64,000 nt of DNA from Companilactobacillus huachuanensis (GTDB lineage Bacteria; Bacillota; Bacilli; Lactobacillales; Lactobacillaceae), in contig NZ_BJDF01000004.1 in NCBI RefSeq assembly GCF_005404815.1, forward strand, positions 105,200 to 169,199. The letters run 5' to 3'. The notes beneath the pieces are model-generated. The model made no database searches, was not told the DNA's origin, and saw only the letters and a program-made list of their open reading frames with translations. This document shows positions 11,118 to 20,734 of this stretch, in pieces. Every line of letters starts with the position of its first letter. Positions within the stretch are counted from its first letter, which is position 1. Position numbers and translations under genes: made by a program.

Positions 11118-12248
11118 TTATTCTACTCTCCAAATATTAGTTGTTAGGATATCATTTTTTAATTCTTCGACATCGTCTGAGAAAATTGAAATATAACCGA
11201 CATCCCGGTCGGCTTGATCCTTAGCTTTAAATCCGGTGTAATAATTAAATTTCCACTGGGCCTTTTCCTGGAGTAAATCCAAACTCTGTGGCAGGTTACC
11301 TTCGATGATTTTCAAGGTAGCCGCGTTGACCATTGGAAAAATCTCGGGAATTGGCCAGTCACAAATAGCTCTGATATGTAATTCAAATTGCGAAATGCCA
11401 GTAGCCTCTTGATAAACGTTAGCTGAATAATTGATACCTGGAAAAATTCGTTTGACGTACAACACCCCGGATTGAGATAAGATAAAACCTATGCCAAAAA
11501 TTCCCACGTAGTTAATATTTTCAGCCACCATCAAGGCGACTCGCTGCATTTCTGCTTCGACATCTGGATCATTCTTCTTAAAAATAAATGAACTCATCAG
11601 ATGCGTACCATCATAAATTTCTTTGATCATTGGGAAGGTATGAATCTTTTGATCTTTACCTTTGCTGATCATGATTGAATACTCAGTCTTAGTATCGATC
11701 CACGCCTCAAGAATATAAGTTCCGTCTTGAAGCAACTTCTGCACACGTTCCACATCGTTATCGTTGTAAAGAATATGACGTTTCAAAATCGTTTGATTCT
11801 TTTGAATCGGCTTCAAAATACATGGGAAACCAATTTCCTCGACCGCCTTTTTGATATCATCTACCGTTACGATTGAAAAAAATGGAGGCACATTAATATT
11901 TAAATCATTCAAGAAGGTTCTTTCGATATACCGATCTTGCACGATTGTTAATAAGTCAGAACCTTGGGCTACGTTGAAGCTCTTGGCCAACTCCTTTAAC
12001 AAACTGCTGTCAAAATTCTCGTCCATATACAAAAGAAGGTCACTTCTATGGCCCAATTCACTTAGATTCTCGATGTTTTCCAACTGACCGACTAAAAAAC
12101 TGTCGGCAGCCTGTGTCGCAATATCCTTTTCCTCATCAGTCAAAAGCATGGTTCTAAAACCCATTCTCTTAGCCTCTAATTCAAAAATATACGTTTCACT
12201 ACCGCCACCAATTATGCCTAATGTCTTACCGGGCGCAATAAAAGTCAT
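11118..12248 (-). CDS. PurK-like ATP-grasp protein, divergent
   Basis: A 376-residue protein with the architecture of N5-carboxyaminoimidazole ribonucleotide synthase (PurK): N-terminal Rossmann-like part (TLGIIGGGSETYIFELEAKRMGF), central ATP-grasp part (FPCILKPIQKNQ, TYILEAWIDTKTEYSIMI) and a C-terminal segment ending SQFELHIRAICDWPIPE. Two family signatures are changed. The usual GGGQLG opening reads GGGSETY, and the highly conserved NEIAPRPHNSGH stretch reads VKRIFPGINYSANVY. No purE is adjacent. It may be a PurK with altered or lost activity, or a relative with another substrate. Starts with ATG after AAGAAGGTGG; 3 bp from purB. Confidence 0.7.
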   Translation of the reverse strand: MTFIAPGKTLGIIGGGSETYIFELEAKRMGFRTMLLTDEEKDIATQAADSFLVGQLENIENLSELGHRSDLLLYMDENFDSSLLKELAKSFNVAQGSDLLTIVQDRYIERTFLNDLNINVPPFFSIVTVDDIKKAVEEIGFPCILKPIQKNQTILKRHILYNDNDVERVQKLLQDGTYILEAWIDTKTEYSIMISKGKDQKIHTFPMIKEIYDGTHLMSSFIFKKNDPDVEAEMQRVALMVAENINYVGIFGIGFILSQSGVLYVKRIFPGINYSANVYQEATGISQFELHIRAICDWPIPEIFPMVNAATLKIIEGNLPQSLDLLQEKAQWKFNYYTGFKAKDQADRDVGYISIFSDDVEELKNDILTTNIWRVE

Positions 12249-12267
12249 AATTCCACCTTCTTAATTA

Positions 12268-12885
<618 letters not shown>

Positions 12886-12902
12886 CTATCATACTTTGTT
12901 TT

Positions 12903-13550
12903 TTACTTGATACCTTCATCGTATTTTTTCAAATTATATTTCTGAATAATACGAATAATTTTGTTTGTATAACCAGGATCAGTCGCATATCCATCAGATT
13001 GTAAAGCCACCGCAGCATCAATATAATTTTTCGATTGAACAACTTGCCTGTATTGTTGCGAATTCCAAGTTGTTCCATTGACTAACAGTTTTGTGTGGTC
13101 TTTCATCGATTCACGAAAATCCGAATAAACCCGAAAGCGTCCGTTGATAGTTATCCACTGACCACCGGTATATTCTTTAGTTTGCAAAACTTTGGTATTA
13201 GATGGATCTTCTCCCTTAATACCAAAGTAATTGTTGTACTGACTGGCAAGGGAACTCGTCCCCCAGTCACTCTCTAAAATTGCCTGAGCAATCGTGATAC
13301 TAGGCAAGACACCATATTGTTTACCCAAAACGACCGCATACGGAGCCACTTTTTTAACAAATGCATCGTGATCCTGTTGAACCATTTCAACCTTTGTCGC
13401 ACTCTGATGCTGAACATATCCACGATAACCAAAGAAACTGATCACAAATACTGCGACGATACCTATTAAAATAATAGTCGTCCGATTGTTCTGGTTACTT
13501 TTGCGCCTAGTACTAGTCCGGCGTGATTTGTATCTCTTCTTTTGTGGCAA
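12903..13550 (-). CDS. Membrane-anchored glucosaminidase (GH73, LytG-like)
   Basis: A 215-residue protein with a very basic N-terminus (PQKKRYKSRRTSTRRKSN), one membrane segment (about residues 26-43) and an extracellular glucosaminidase domain. The domain shows SITIAQAILESDWGTSSLASQYNNYFGIKG, containing the catalytic Glu, and YSDFRESMKDHTKLLV, as in LytG/AcmA-type N-acetylglucosaminidases that trim peptidoglycan. The start is TTG at 13550 with AAAGGA 8-9 nt upstream. No LysM or SH3 cell-wall-binding repeats are present; the membrane anchor probably positions it. Just upstream lies a short derivative of the cloverleaf element. Confidence 0.88.
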   Translation of the reverse strand: MPQKKRYKSRRTSTRRKSNQNNRTTIILIGIVAVFVISFFGYRGYVQHQSATKVEMVQQDHDAFVKKVAPYAVVLGKQYGVLPSITIAQAILESDWGTSSLASQYNNYFGIKGEDPSNTKVLQTKEYTGGQWITINGRFRVYSDFRESMKDHTKLLVNGTTWNSQQYRQVVQSKNYIDAAVALQSDGYATDPGYTNKIIRIIQKYNLKKYDEGIK

Positions 13551-13601
13551 TTGTTCTATCCTTTGTAAGTTTAATATCTCTACGGATTGTTAATTCAAAA
13601 A

Positions 13602-13707
13602 CTAAAGGTTGAAAGGCGAAAAATTAGTATACCTGTCGTTGTCACAGGCCTAGAACTAATTTATTTTAAACAATCAGAAATCTTCATTTTATTATTTCAG
13701 CCCTTAG
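13602..13707 (+). mobile_element. Internally deleted derivative of the cloverleaf element (left half only)
   Basis: Begins with the exact terminal repeat CTAAAGGTTGAAAG and carries the typical left half (ATTAGTATACCTGTCGTTGTCACAGGCCTAGAACTAATTTATT). It ends at a right-end-like CAGCCCTTAG with no closing stem or arms between. This is the arrangement expected of a deletion derivative retaining both ends. No convincing target duplication. Confidence 0.65.
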
Positions 13708-13783
13708 TTAATAGTTTCAATTATAGCCGAAATCCTTGAAGTTTTTGTGATTTGAAATGGAATTTTAACAATTGCCAATATTT

Positions 13784-14983
13784 TCAACTTTTACGAATCA
13801 TTTGCCGCTGTTGAGTGTAATAAATCCACGTTCCCAAGGCCATCAACTCCAAGACAGCTGAAAACAAAAAGATACTCTTATAGCCAAAGCCGATTGCAAT
13901 CCATGCCGCAACCATCGGCCCCAAAACATTTCCAAAAGACTGTGCCGATTGATTATAACTGAAAACTCGTCCAAATATCGATGCCGGTACATTTCGTACA
14001 GTTAAAACTTGTATAGCCGGAATCAACGCAGCATCTGAAATTCCCAGAATGAACCTTAGAATAATTAATTGCCAAATATTTTGTACCAAACTGGTTAATG
14101 CTAAACAAATAATTGCAGAAATAAGAAAAATCAGCATACTGCGTAAAGCTCCTAATCGATCAATTAAGGTGCCGATGATTCCTGCCATTAAAACTGTAGC
14201 AAATCCGGGAGTTGCTGAAACGATTCCCGTCATAATTACCACGTTTTGACCACCAGAATTCAGTTCTCCGACGAGTAAGCTCAATATCGGTGTAATTGCA
14301 TTGGTTGTGGCTTGAATTGCTAAGAGCGAACCAAACAGAGCAATAAAGAATGGCCAGCCAATCTTTTTCATTAAGGGTAACGCTGGTTGCAATTCCTTTT
14401 TTGTTATAGGCACAAATTTTTCCTTAACACCCAATAACGTTGTCAAGAATACGATTGCCATCAAAAAACTGGTGACAAAAAAAGCCCCTCGATAACCGAA
14501 CCAAGTTGCTAAAAGCCCTCCAATCAATGGACCTAACAATGATCCTGTAATACTTCCCGTCACTAATTTACTCATCACTCTGCCTTGAATCTTCTTTGGA
14601 GCTGAGACCGACATCAAAGCATTAGCATTGTTGATATAACCTGAAAAAGCTCCTTGAAGGATCCGAAAGAATAGTAAAAACCAGACATTAGGGGATAATC
14701 CAATCATAAAAATAGTCAGCGTCATGACTCCTGAAGCACGTAGGCACATTAACTTACGCCCCTTTAAATCAGCCAAGCGTCCCCAAAATGGTGAAACAAT
14801 TGCTTTACTTAAATAAGTTAGCGAAAATGCTGCTGCCCCTAACAAATTAAGTTCAGCCTTATTAAAATTGCCCAATGTATTAATAAATAAGACAACAAAA
14901 GGCAATGTCATCGCATTGCCCATTTCAGTAATCAAACTGCCAAACCATAAAATTTTAAAATTATTGCGCCAATTTTCTTGCAT
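13784..14983 (-). CDS. MFS multidrug-type efflux transporter
   Basis: A 399-residue protein with twelve predicted membrane segments and the major-facilitator motif A between helices 2 and 3 (GRLADLKGRK). Helix 4 carries an Arg (RILQGAFSG) and helix 5 a motif-C-like GSLLGPLIGGLLATWFGYRGAFF, typical of drug:proton antiporters of the MdtG/TetA type. The substrate is unknown. Monocistronic on the minus strand between two cloverleaf repeats; GAGTAACG precedes the ATG. Motif C supports export rather than uptake. Confidence 0.82.
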   Translation of the reverse strand: MQENWRNNFKILWFGSLITEMGNAMTLPFVVLFINTLGNFNKAELNLLGAAAFSLTYLSKAIVSPFWGRLADLKGRKLMCLRASGVMTLTIFMIGLSPNVWFLLFFRILQGAFSGYINNANALMSVSAPKKIQGRVMSKLVTGSITGSLLGPLIGGLLATWFGYRGAFFVTSFLMAIVFLTTLLGVKEKFVPITKKELQPALPLMKKIGWPFFIALFGSLLAIQATTNAITPILSLLVGELNSGGQNVVIMTGIVSATPGFATVLMAGIIGTLIDRLGALRSMLIFLISAIICLALTSLVQNIWQLIILRFILGISDAALIPAIQVLTVRNVPASIFGRVFSYNQSAQSFGNVLGPMVAAWIAIGFGYKSIFLFSAVLELMALGTWIYYTQQRQMIRKS

Positions 14984-15057
14984 ACGTTACTCCTGACTAA
15001 GGGCATCGGATTTCAAAAAACACCAAGATTGGGAAAGAAGAAACCTTGAGGTCTTTA

Positions 15058-15377
15058 CCAAAGGTTGAAAGATGAAAAATTAATATAACTATTGTTGTTA
15101 CAATCGTAGAGCTAATTTATTTAAATAAGCAGAAGTCTCCATTTTATTATTCTTGCCATAAAAAAATAAATTAGTTGGAAGAGCTGAGAGTATTCATTCG
15201 CAGCGAAAGTGGCGTTATTGCTTCAGCAATTACACCACCGGACGTGTTGAAAACTCGCGGGTTTTGCGAGGCTTCAACCGAGGCTTGAGACCGATTTTTG
15301 GCTCGAGCCGTTCCGCGCAGCAATTGAATACTCTCAGCTCTGGAAATGGCATACTTAACTAAACTTTCAACCTTTAG
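15058..15377 (+). mobile_element. Cloverleaf element, subfamily A, full length
   Basis: Left end CAAAGGTTGAAAG, AT-rich left half, then the structured half from about 15174: GAGCTGAGAGTATTCATTCGC, arm 1 GTGGCGTTATTGCT/AGCAATTACACCAC, arm 2 GTTGAAAACTCGC/GCGAGGCTTCAAC, arm 3 GGCTTGAGACCG...GGCTCGAGCCG, closing stem strand, and right end CTTTCAACCTTTAG. It lies between the MFS gene and the cold-shock gene, both on the minus strand. The target duplication is not evident. Confidence 0.88.
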
Positions 15378-15440
15378 TTATATACAATAAACGACCAAGG
15401 TAAATTTCTTGTAAAGTTAGTGTAAATTCGAAAAAAGTGC

Positions 15441-15473
15441 AAAAAAAAAGCTAGCTCTGCGAGTTAGCTTTTA
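15441..15473 (-). terminator. Rho-independent terminator of the cold-shock gene
   Basis: On the minus strand, AAAGCTAACTCGCAGAGCTAGCTTT forms a GC-containing stem with a TGC-type loop and is followed by nine T residues. It starts about 20 bp after the csp stop codon. Confidence 0.88.
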
Positions 15474-15494
15474 AAACTTCGTTATAATTTATAA

Positions 15495-15695
15495 TTAAGC
15501 TTTGTTAACGTTTGAAGCTTGTGGGCCACGATCTGAATCTTCGATATCGAATGTAACAGCTTGACCTTCTTCAAGAGTCTTGTAACCGTCACCTTGGATA
15601 GCTGAGAAATGTACGAATACATCACTACCATCTTCGCGAGTAATAAAACCATAACCTTTTTCTGCGTTGAACCATTTAACTGTTCCGTTTTCCAT
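15495..15695 (-). CDS. csp: Cold-shock protein CspA family
   Basis: A 66-residue single cold-shock domain that binds single-stranded RNA and DNA and acts as an RNA chaperone. RNP1 is KGYGFIT and RNP2 is VFVHFSAI; the start [17 protein letters not shown] is typical of Lactobacillus CspA/CspC. A strong AGGAGGAAA ribosome site lies just before the ATG. The gene has its own terminator and a leader of up to 185 nt without an ORF, in line with cold-shock genes controlled by their 5' untranslated region, although I could not fold that leader. Confidence 0.97.
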   Translation of the reverse strand: MENGTVKWFNAEKGYGFITREDGSDVFVHFSAIQGDGYKTLEEGQAVTFDIEDSDRGPQASNVNKA

Positions 15696-15880
15696 GAACT
15701 TTTCCTCCTGATAAGAAAATATTTTTTGTGCATTATTTCGTGGTACATCATGGAAGAAAGTCTAAAGTACGAAACATTCAAACCATTCGAACCATTCACC
15801 ATTCAAAAATACAACTATTATATTAACATGTTTGACCAATAAATTCAATCTACTTAGCGTAAAGTTTCTTTTACAAATAC

Positions 15881-16789
15881 TTAAATTTCAACATCTCTTA
15901 GATGGGGAATCGAATTCTGAGCACCTTGTGTTTGAACCGTTATTGACGATGCTTTACTAGCAAATTTCATTGCTTCTTCGATATTACTTAAATCTTGATT
16001 TAGTTTTGAAGCTAAATAACCGATAAATGTATCACCAGCAGCTGTTGTATCAATAGTGTTAACTTTGTAAGCATTAACAAAGCCATTTTTTTCATTAACT
16101 GAATAGAAAGCTCCATTAGCACCAACCGTTATTATAACATTTTTCACACCCATTGTATGCATTTTAGTTGCAGCCTCAACCATTGAAGGCTGATCAGTAA
16201 CCTTAATTCCAGTAATTGCCTCAGCCTCTGTTTCATTAGGAACAATGATGTCAGTAAGCTTAAGCAGTTCATCAGGAATATAAGTTTTAGCAGGAGCAGG
16301 ATTTAAAATGGTTAAAACCTTATTTTCTTTAGCAATTTTAAAAGCCTCAATCGATGCCTCAAGTGGCGTTTCAAACTCCGTGATCAAACAGTCAGCGTCA
16401 GCAATTGTATCTTTAGCATTTCTAATATCCTCAGTTGTAATCGTCTGGTTTGCTCCACCGTAAATCAAAATACTATTTTGACCATTGTCATCTAACAAAA
16501 TATATGCTTGACCAGTTCCAGCCTTTTCATCTTTTGTAACATGATCAATATTCAAACCATCAAATTTGAAAGTATCCAACATGAAGTCAGCTGAACGATC
16601 TTGACCAATTTTAGCTATGAAAGAAGTTTCTGCACCAGCACGAACAGCCGCAATCGCTTGGTTAGCACCCTTACCACCACCAGCCATCGAACGATCATGC
16701 ATTGCCATGGTCTCACCTGGTAAAGGTAAACGAGCAATATTTAAAATAATATCAACATTGATTGAACCTAGTACAACAATTTTTTTCAT
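15881..16789 (-). CDS. rbsK: Ribokinase
   Basis: A 302-residue PfkB-family kinase that phosphorylates D-ribose at O5. Motifs: N-terminal GSINVDIILNIARLPLPGET, the di-Gly AGGGKGANQAIAAVR, and the C-terminal anion-hole/catalytic motif NTIDTTAAGDTFIGYLASKL with the catalytic Asp in DTTAAGD. It starts 11 bp after rbsD with GAGGAG ahead of the ATG. No ribose transporter gene is nearby, so ribose may enter through a transporter elsewhere or come from nucleosides. Confidence 0.96.
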   Translation of the reverse strand: MKKIVVLGSINVDIILNIARLPLPGETMAMHDRSMAGGGKGANQAIAAVRAGAETSFIAKIGQDRSADFMLDTFKFDGLNIDHVTKDEKAGTGQAYILLDDNGQNSILIYGGANQTITTEDIRNAKDTIADADCLITEFETPLEASIEAFKIAKENKVLTILNPAPAKTYIPDELLKLTDIIVPNETEAEAITGIKVTDQPSMVEAATKMHTMGVKNVIITVGANGAFYSVNEKNGFVNAYKVNTIDTTAAGDTFIGYLASKLNQDLSNIEEAMKFASKASSITVQTQGAQNSIPHLRDVEI

Positions 16790-16800
16790 ATTAAACTCCT

Positions 16801-17196
16801 CTAAAAGACAACTCCACTTTCAAGTAAAATATTTGAGTATGGTGTCTCCTCGCCTGTTCTAATAAATGCTTTGGTATCGCTCAAATCTTTTTTCATTTCT
16901 TCGTGGGGAATAAATTCGATTGGTGTATCGCCAACAAGTTTCTTAACTGCAGCCAATTGTTCAGGATTTTGGACTTTAATTTCTTCAGCTAGATAGACCT
17001 TTTGGACTTCTAGTTCACTCAAAACGTTATCCAAAACTTGAATAAAGCTTGGCAACCCAGCCTCAACAGCTAAATCTATCTTTTCAGTATCATCTGGAAC
17101 GGGCATCCCAGCGTCGCCAATTCCGATTGTATCAAAATGTCCCATTTGGGCAATAACCCGTGATATATTTGAGTTAATAACTCTCGTTTTTTTCAT
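16801..17196 (-). CDS. rbsD: D-ribose pyranase
   Basis: A 131-residue RbsD that interconverts pyranose and furanose forms of ribose, giving ribokinase its substrate. The start [20 protein letters not shown] at 17196 has AAAAGGTGAGAATTTC upstream; the longer frame to 17247 adds an unconserved N-terminus and would start inside the operator, so I reject it. Catalytic His20 in [17 protein letters not shown] is present. First gene of an rbsD-rbsK operon. Confidence 0.95.
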   Translation of the reverse strand: MKKTRVINSNISRVIAQMGHFDTIGIGDAGMPVPDDTEKIDLAVEAGLPSFIQVLDNVLSELEVQKVYLAEEIKVQNPEQLAAVKKLVGDTPIEFIPHEEMKKDLSDTKAFIRTGEETPYSNILLESGVVF

Positions 17197-17213
17197 GAAA
17201 TTCTCACCTTTTT

Positions 17214-17229
17214 CGTAATCGTTTGCATC
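17214..17229 (-). promoter_or_regulatory. LacI/CcpA-type operator ahead of rbsD
   Basis: On the minus strand the sequence GATGCAAACGATTACG has the central CG and A/T arms of a LacI-family operator and resembles a catabolite-response element (TGCAAACGATTACG against TGWAANCGNTNWCA). It sits directly upstream of the rbsD ribosome site, where a bound repressor would block transcription. Either CcpA or an RbsR encoded elsewhere could be the ligand. Confidence 0.6.
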
Positions 17230-17424
17230 AATAATACCATCATGCATAATTATATCATTATATATTTTAGCAATTTCGCAATACTAGTAGCAAGCACATA
17301 TTTTCATTGATTGCACAGCGACTTCATTATATCCTTAAACAGAGATGTTTTATTATTACTTCTGAATCTAAAAATCATATTCAGAACATTACTCAATCGG
17401 CCACTATCACCATAAAAAGCTAAA

Positions 17425-17512
17425 GCAGTCGGAAAAATTGAGTTTATTAACAATATTAGTCCTGCATCACAGATTAATATTCTCAACTCTGGAGAGATTC
17501 GACTTTCAATAC
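17425..17512 (+). repeat. Decayed relic of a cloverleaf element
   Basis: Weak but ordered similarity: AGCAGTCGGAAAAATTGAG at the left, then AATATTCTCAACTCTGGAGAGATTCGACTTTCAA at the right, matching the family's borders and the end of its closing stem. Arms are gone. Lies between rbsD and the divergent membrane-protein gene. Confidence 0.4.
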
Positions 17513-17529
17513 ACTTAAAGAGGAAAAAA

Positions 17530-18933
17530 ATGACACGTACAGCAAAACTTAGTTTTTATTTCATTATATTTATTATTTTTGGTTTGATCGGCATGTGGAT
17601 GCCACTATTAGGCGATGACTTGCACTGGGGAACTTACTTTGGTAGTAACTACTTTCCACAAGGAATTTTCTTGAAATACGACGGTCGTTACCTCGGAGAC
17701 TTGTTAGTTATCATGATGACCAAGTTGAAGCCGGTCGCTTTTCTAGGTTATGGAACTTTCATGACTGCAATCGTTTACTTAATTCAACGCATTCGTGAAC
17801 AGATCAAAGCACCCAAGTCAATTGGCCTAGTTTCGGCATCCCTTGCCACCATCTTCATTTTACTGACACCAAATTCTATTTTTAAACAAATTTTAGGTTG
17901 GCACGCTGGATTTGCTAATTATGTCCCATCATTAGTATTCCCATTATTCATGCTCTACTTAGTTTTAAAAAATTATGATAATAAAAATATCCGTTATTAC
18001 CGCACCAGTACTTATTTAATTTTTTTCGCAGCTGTTTTTGCACAATTTTTTGCCGAACACGTGACGATTCTGAATGTATTTAATGTCATTCTCGTTTGGA
18101 TATTCTTACGAAAACATTTTGGTGAAGATTTTAAGAAAGTCTTGAATTTCATTTTGGCTGGTAACTTTATTGGTGCCTTTCTAATGTTCATCAATGGCGC
18201 TTACATCAAGATCCTATTTGGAACTGATTCATACCGTTCTCTAAAAGGTTCAAGCAATTCTGACACTATGGTTCATTACATGCTTACACAATTTTCGACT
18301 AAGCATCTAGTTATGCTGATTGTTGCTATCTTAATTTTCACTGTAGCAGTAATCTTCTATACATTACGAGTTAGAAATACTAAACAAAAAATCGCCAACT
18401 TTGCCCTACTATTATCAGGCTTTGCTGTCGTTGCTCCATTCATAGTCGTCTCACCATTTGGTTCCAGATGTATGTTTGCAACTTATATGTTTTTTGTAAC
18501 TATCTTCATTATTAACTTTGACATGTTGCTTGAATCATACGAAAAATACTTGCTACCAATCTTCATGGTTATAGCGTTAGGATTAGGTATCAAGACTGAT
18601 GCGATGTCACATAATTATGGAAATACTTTCAATATGCAAGTTCAATATTCAATGTATCAAAATAATGTTCAACGTAATTCTCAATACTTCTTACAATACA
18701 AAGATACTAATCATATCTGGCTAACTGCTCAAGTTCAAAACGATGCCAATTTCTCTGAACTTTACGTTAAGAATAAGAATCGTAATATGGTACCAATCAA
18801 CTATTATGACTGGACCGATGCCTTGAGAAAAATCAAGGGTAAGAAATTTAAGAACCACGATGCGTACATGAGAGCCTTTGATCAACAAATTCTCAAAAAA
18901 GTTAAATTGATTCAGGCAAAAGAGAATAAATAG
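17530..18933 (+). CDS. Polytopic membrane protein, DUF6056/GT-C-like
   Basis: A 467-residue protein with about ten to eleven membrane segments. After the first helix comes an acidic GDDLHWGTYFG loop and a YDGRYLGD motif, a layout seen in membrane glycosyltransferases of the GT-C fold and in the DUF6056/GtrII-like group, where the first outer loop carries catalytic acidic residues. The C-terminal 110 residues are soluble, probably outside the cell. I cannot name a substrate. Monocistronic, with AAAGAGGA before the ATG and a strong terminator after it. Envelope glycan decoration is a reasonable inference, not shown. Confidence 0.6.
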   Translation: MTRTAKLSFYFIIFIIFGLIGMWMPLLGDDLHWGTYFGSNYFPQGIFLKYDGRYLGDLLVIMMTKLKPVAFLGYGTFMTAIVYLIQRIREQIKAPKSIGLVSASLATIFILLTPNSIFKQILGWHAGFANYVPSLVFPLFMLYLVLKNYDNKNIRYYRTSTYLIFFAAVFAQFFAEHVTILNVFNVILVWIFLRKHFGEDFKKVLNFILAGNFIGAFLMFINGAYIKILFGTDSYRSLKGSSNSDTMVHYMLTQFSTKHLVMLIVAILIFTVAVIFYTLRVRNTKQKIANFALLLSGFAVVAPFIVVSPFGSRCMFATYMFFVTIFIINFDMLLESYEKYLLPIFMVIALGLGIKTDAMSHNYGNTFNMQVQYSMYQNNVQRNSQYFLQYKDTNHIWLTAQVQNDANFSELYVKNKNRNMVPINYYDWTDALRKIKGKKFKNHDAYMRAFDQQILKKVKLIQAKENK

Positions 18934-18978
18934 AAAAATAAAAAAGTTATATCACACTTAATTATTTGGTTATGATAA

Positions 18979-19032
18979 AAAGAGACTGCCTCTTACTTGG
19001 AATTATTTCAAGTGAGGAGCAGTCTCTTTTTT
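18979..19032 (+). terminator. Strong terminator after the membrane-protein gene
   Basis: AAGAGACTGC pairs with GCAGTCTCTT around an imperfect inner stem and is followed by six T; the A-run on the other side makes it potentially bidirectional. Confidence 0.88.
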
Positions 19033-19062
19033 GACAATTTTTTAAATTAAATATGTATCCGG

Positions 19063-19292
19063 ATACTTTTATAACAATTGTTATTACAGGCCAAGAGTTA
19101 ATTTATTCAAATAAGCAGAAGTTTTCATTTTACTGTTATGCTATTAAAAAACCAACTAGTCGGAAGAGCTGAGAGTATACATCTTGCACCGAGGTTCGAG
19201 GCCGCTTCCCAGGCTCGGGCCGTTCCGCGCAGCAAATGAGTACTCTCAGCTCTGGAGACGGCATACGGCATACTTACCTAAACTTTGAATCT
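19063..19292 (+). repeat. Cloverleaf element, subfamily A, arms 1 and 2 missing
   Basis: The left half is present without its terminal repeat (ACAATTGTTATTACAGGCC...). Closing stem GAGCTGAGAGTATAC pairs with its complement, and only arm 3 (GGTTCGAGGCCGC...GGCTCGGGCCG) remains between the stem strands. The right end is degraded (AAACTTTGAATC) and overlaps the 3' end of the YdbT-like gene on the opposite strand, so the element may have supplied that gene's stop codon region. Confidence 0.8.
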
Positions 19293-20734
19293 TTTTTGTA
19301 CCATACAATCACACTATCAATTTGTGATTGCGGTAAATACTTTACTTTCAGATTTCTTTCACCTATCCCTGAACGACAGCTTAGTCGTAAATGGGCAAAT
19401 CTCTTTTGTGACAGCCAAATACTTTGACGTCGTTCCAGTAATTGAATACTATTTTTCGGTACATAATACGAGTTTTTTGATGTCAGGTAATTGTTTTGCA
19501 AGAAGACATATTTATCATCCATTACAGTTACGGCAGCCCTTCTAGCATTCAAATACGCTGGAGTGATCCAAAATATAGCAGAAAGAATTACCACTGAGAT
19601 ATTTAAAATAAATGAAATTCTAAAAATAAACAACCCTATCAATAAATCCGTTAACAAACTAAAGATGATAGCATTTCGTAAATCGTAGTAATATGTCCCA
19701 ACATTTGCAGTTATTGTTTGACAATTATTAACCGGAATACTTGGGAAAAATTTTCGCATAAACGGTTGAAGTTTGGCCGTTTCAATAACTGGCATAACGA
19801 TAATATCCTTTTCCGTATTTTCTTTTTGAGAATTGGAAATTATGACTAATTTAACAGATGCAATATGCAACAATCTTCTCAGAAGCGTTTGTTTTACCAC
19901 TACTGCTTGAATCCGATTTTGCGAAATACTGGTTTTCTTGGTCTTAAATAATCCATACTGCATCTCAAATTGATTATTTTCCATCCGCAGATTAAAGTGA
20001 TAATACCTTGCAATCAGGGCGAATACTGATATTAGATAAAAAATTAGAATTATTAACGACATCCCTACAACCACCACGATCCAACCCAAATGTGAAAATT
20101 CTTTTGCCATGGCGACGTACATTTGTTTACTAATTGAATGTTGTGCTTTTCCATAAATTGCCAGAACAACTAACAATCCCGAGAGGAATGCTGGTGATGT
20201 TACCGAAAACTTGATTAATTCTCGCCAAGTTATTGCATATGACTGACTATTTGAAACCTCCGCATCATCTTCCTCTTCACCAGTGGTTACAGTGGCCTTG
20301 AACTGTTTTCGATAATTATTTAGTTCTTCCTTCAAGGTCACCGAAACTGCTACTAAGCTGACTTCAGGGCCTTCAGAATGACCAGCTGTTTCAATCTCCA
20401 ATTCTTCTAACTTAAATGGTTTCAAGAAGAACCATTGATTAACTGTCACATTTTGAATCCGATCATAGGGAATATGGTTAACTTTTTTAACGAAAATTCC
20501 TTTTCTAACCAGGATTTCGCGATTAAAAAACTGATAACTGAAGGTCATATATTTCACTAAATCGCCAACAATTACCAGAATAAATACGGCAACCAATCCT
20601 ATGATAGTCCAAAATCTTGCTTGCTTAAATGTAGCAAATGCAAAGATCACTACAGGAATAAACAAATTTTTTATATCTTTATAAAAGAAAAATAGAATTG
20701 CAGCTGGACTCAATCTTCTCGGCTTACATATCAT
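19274..20734 (-). CDS. PH-domain membrane protein, YdbT-like
   Basis: A 486-residue membrane protein with three bacterial PH-like (bPH2/DUF304) domains, each starting with a pattern such as FFNREILVRKGIFVKKVNHIPYDRIQNVTVNQ. Pairs of membrane helices separate them. It matches Bacillus YdbT, which works with YdbS; loss of that pair affects membrane fluidity and antimicrobial tolerance in some Firmicutes. It overlaps the YdbS-like gene by 11 bp (translational coupling). The extreme C-terminus overlaps a cloverleaf repeat. Exact function unknown. Confidence 0.82.
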   Translation of the reverse strand: MICKPRRLSPAAILFFFYKDIKNLFIPVVIFAFATFKQARFWTIIGLVAVFILVIVGDLVKYMTFSYQFFNREILVRKGIFVKKVNHIPYDRIQNVTVNQWFFLKPFKLEELEIETAGHSEGPEVSLVAVSVTLKEELNNYRKQFKATVTTGEEEDDAEVSNSQSYAITWRELIKFSVTSPAFLSGLLVVLAIYGKAQHSISKQMYVAMAKEFSHLGWIVVVVGMSLIILIFYLISVFALIARYYHFNLRMENNQFEMQYGLFKTKKTSISQNRIQAVVVKQTLLRRLLHIASVKLVIISNSQKENTEKDIIVMPVIETAKLQPFMRKFFPSIPVNNCQTITANVGTYYYDLRNAIIFSLLTDLLIGLFIFRISFILNISVVILSAIFWITPAYLNARRAAVTVMDDKYVFLQNNYLTSKNSYYVPKNSIQLLERRQSIWLSQKRFAHLRLSCRSGIGERNLKVKYLPQSQIDSVIVWYKKDSKFR

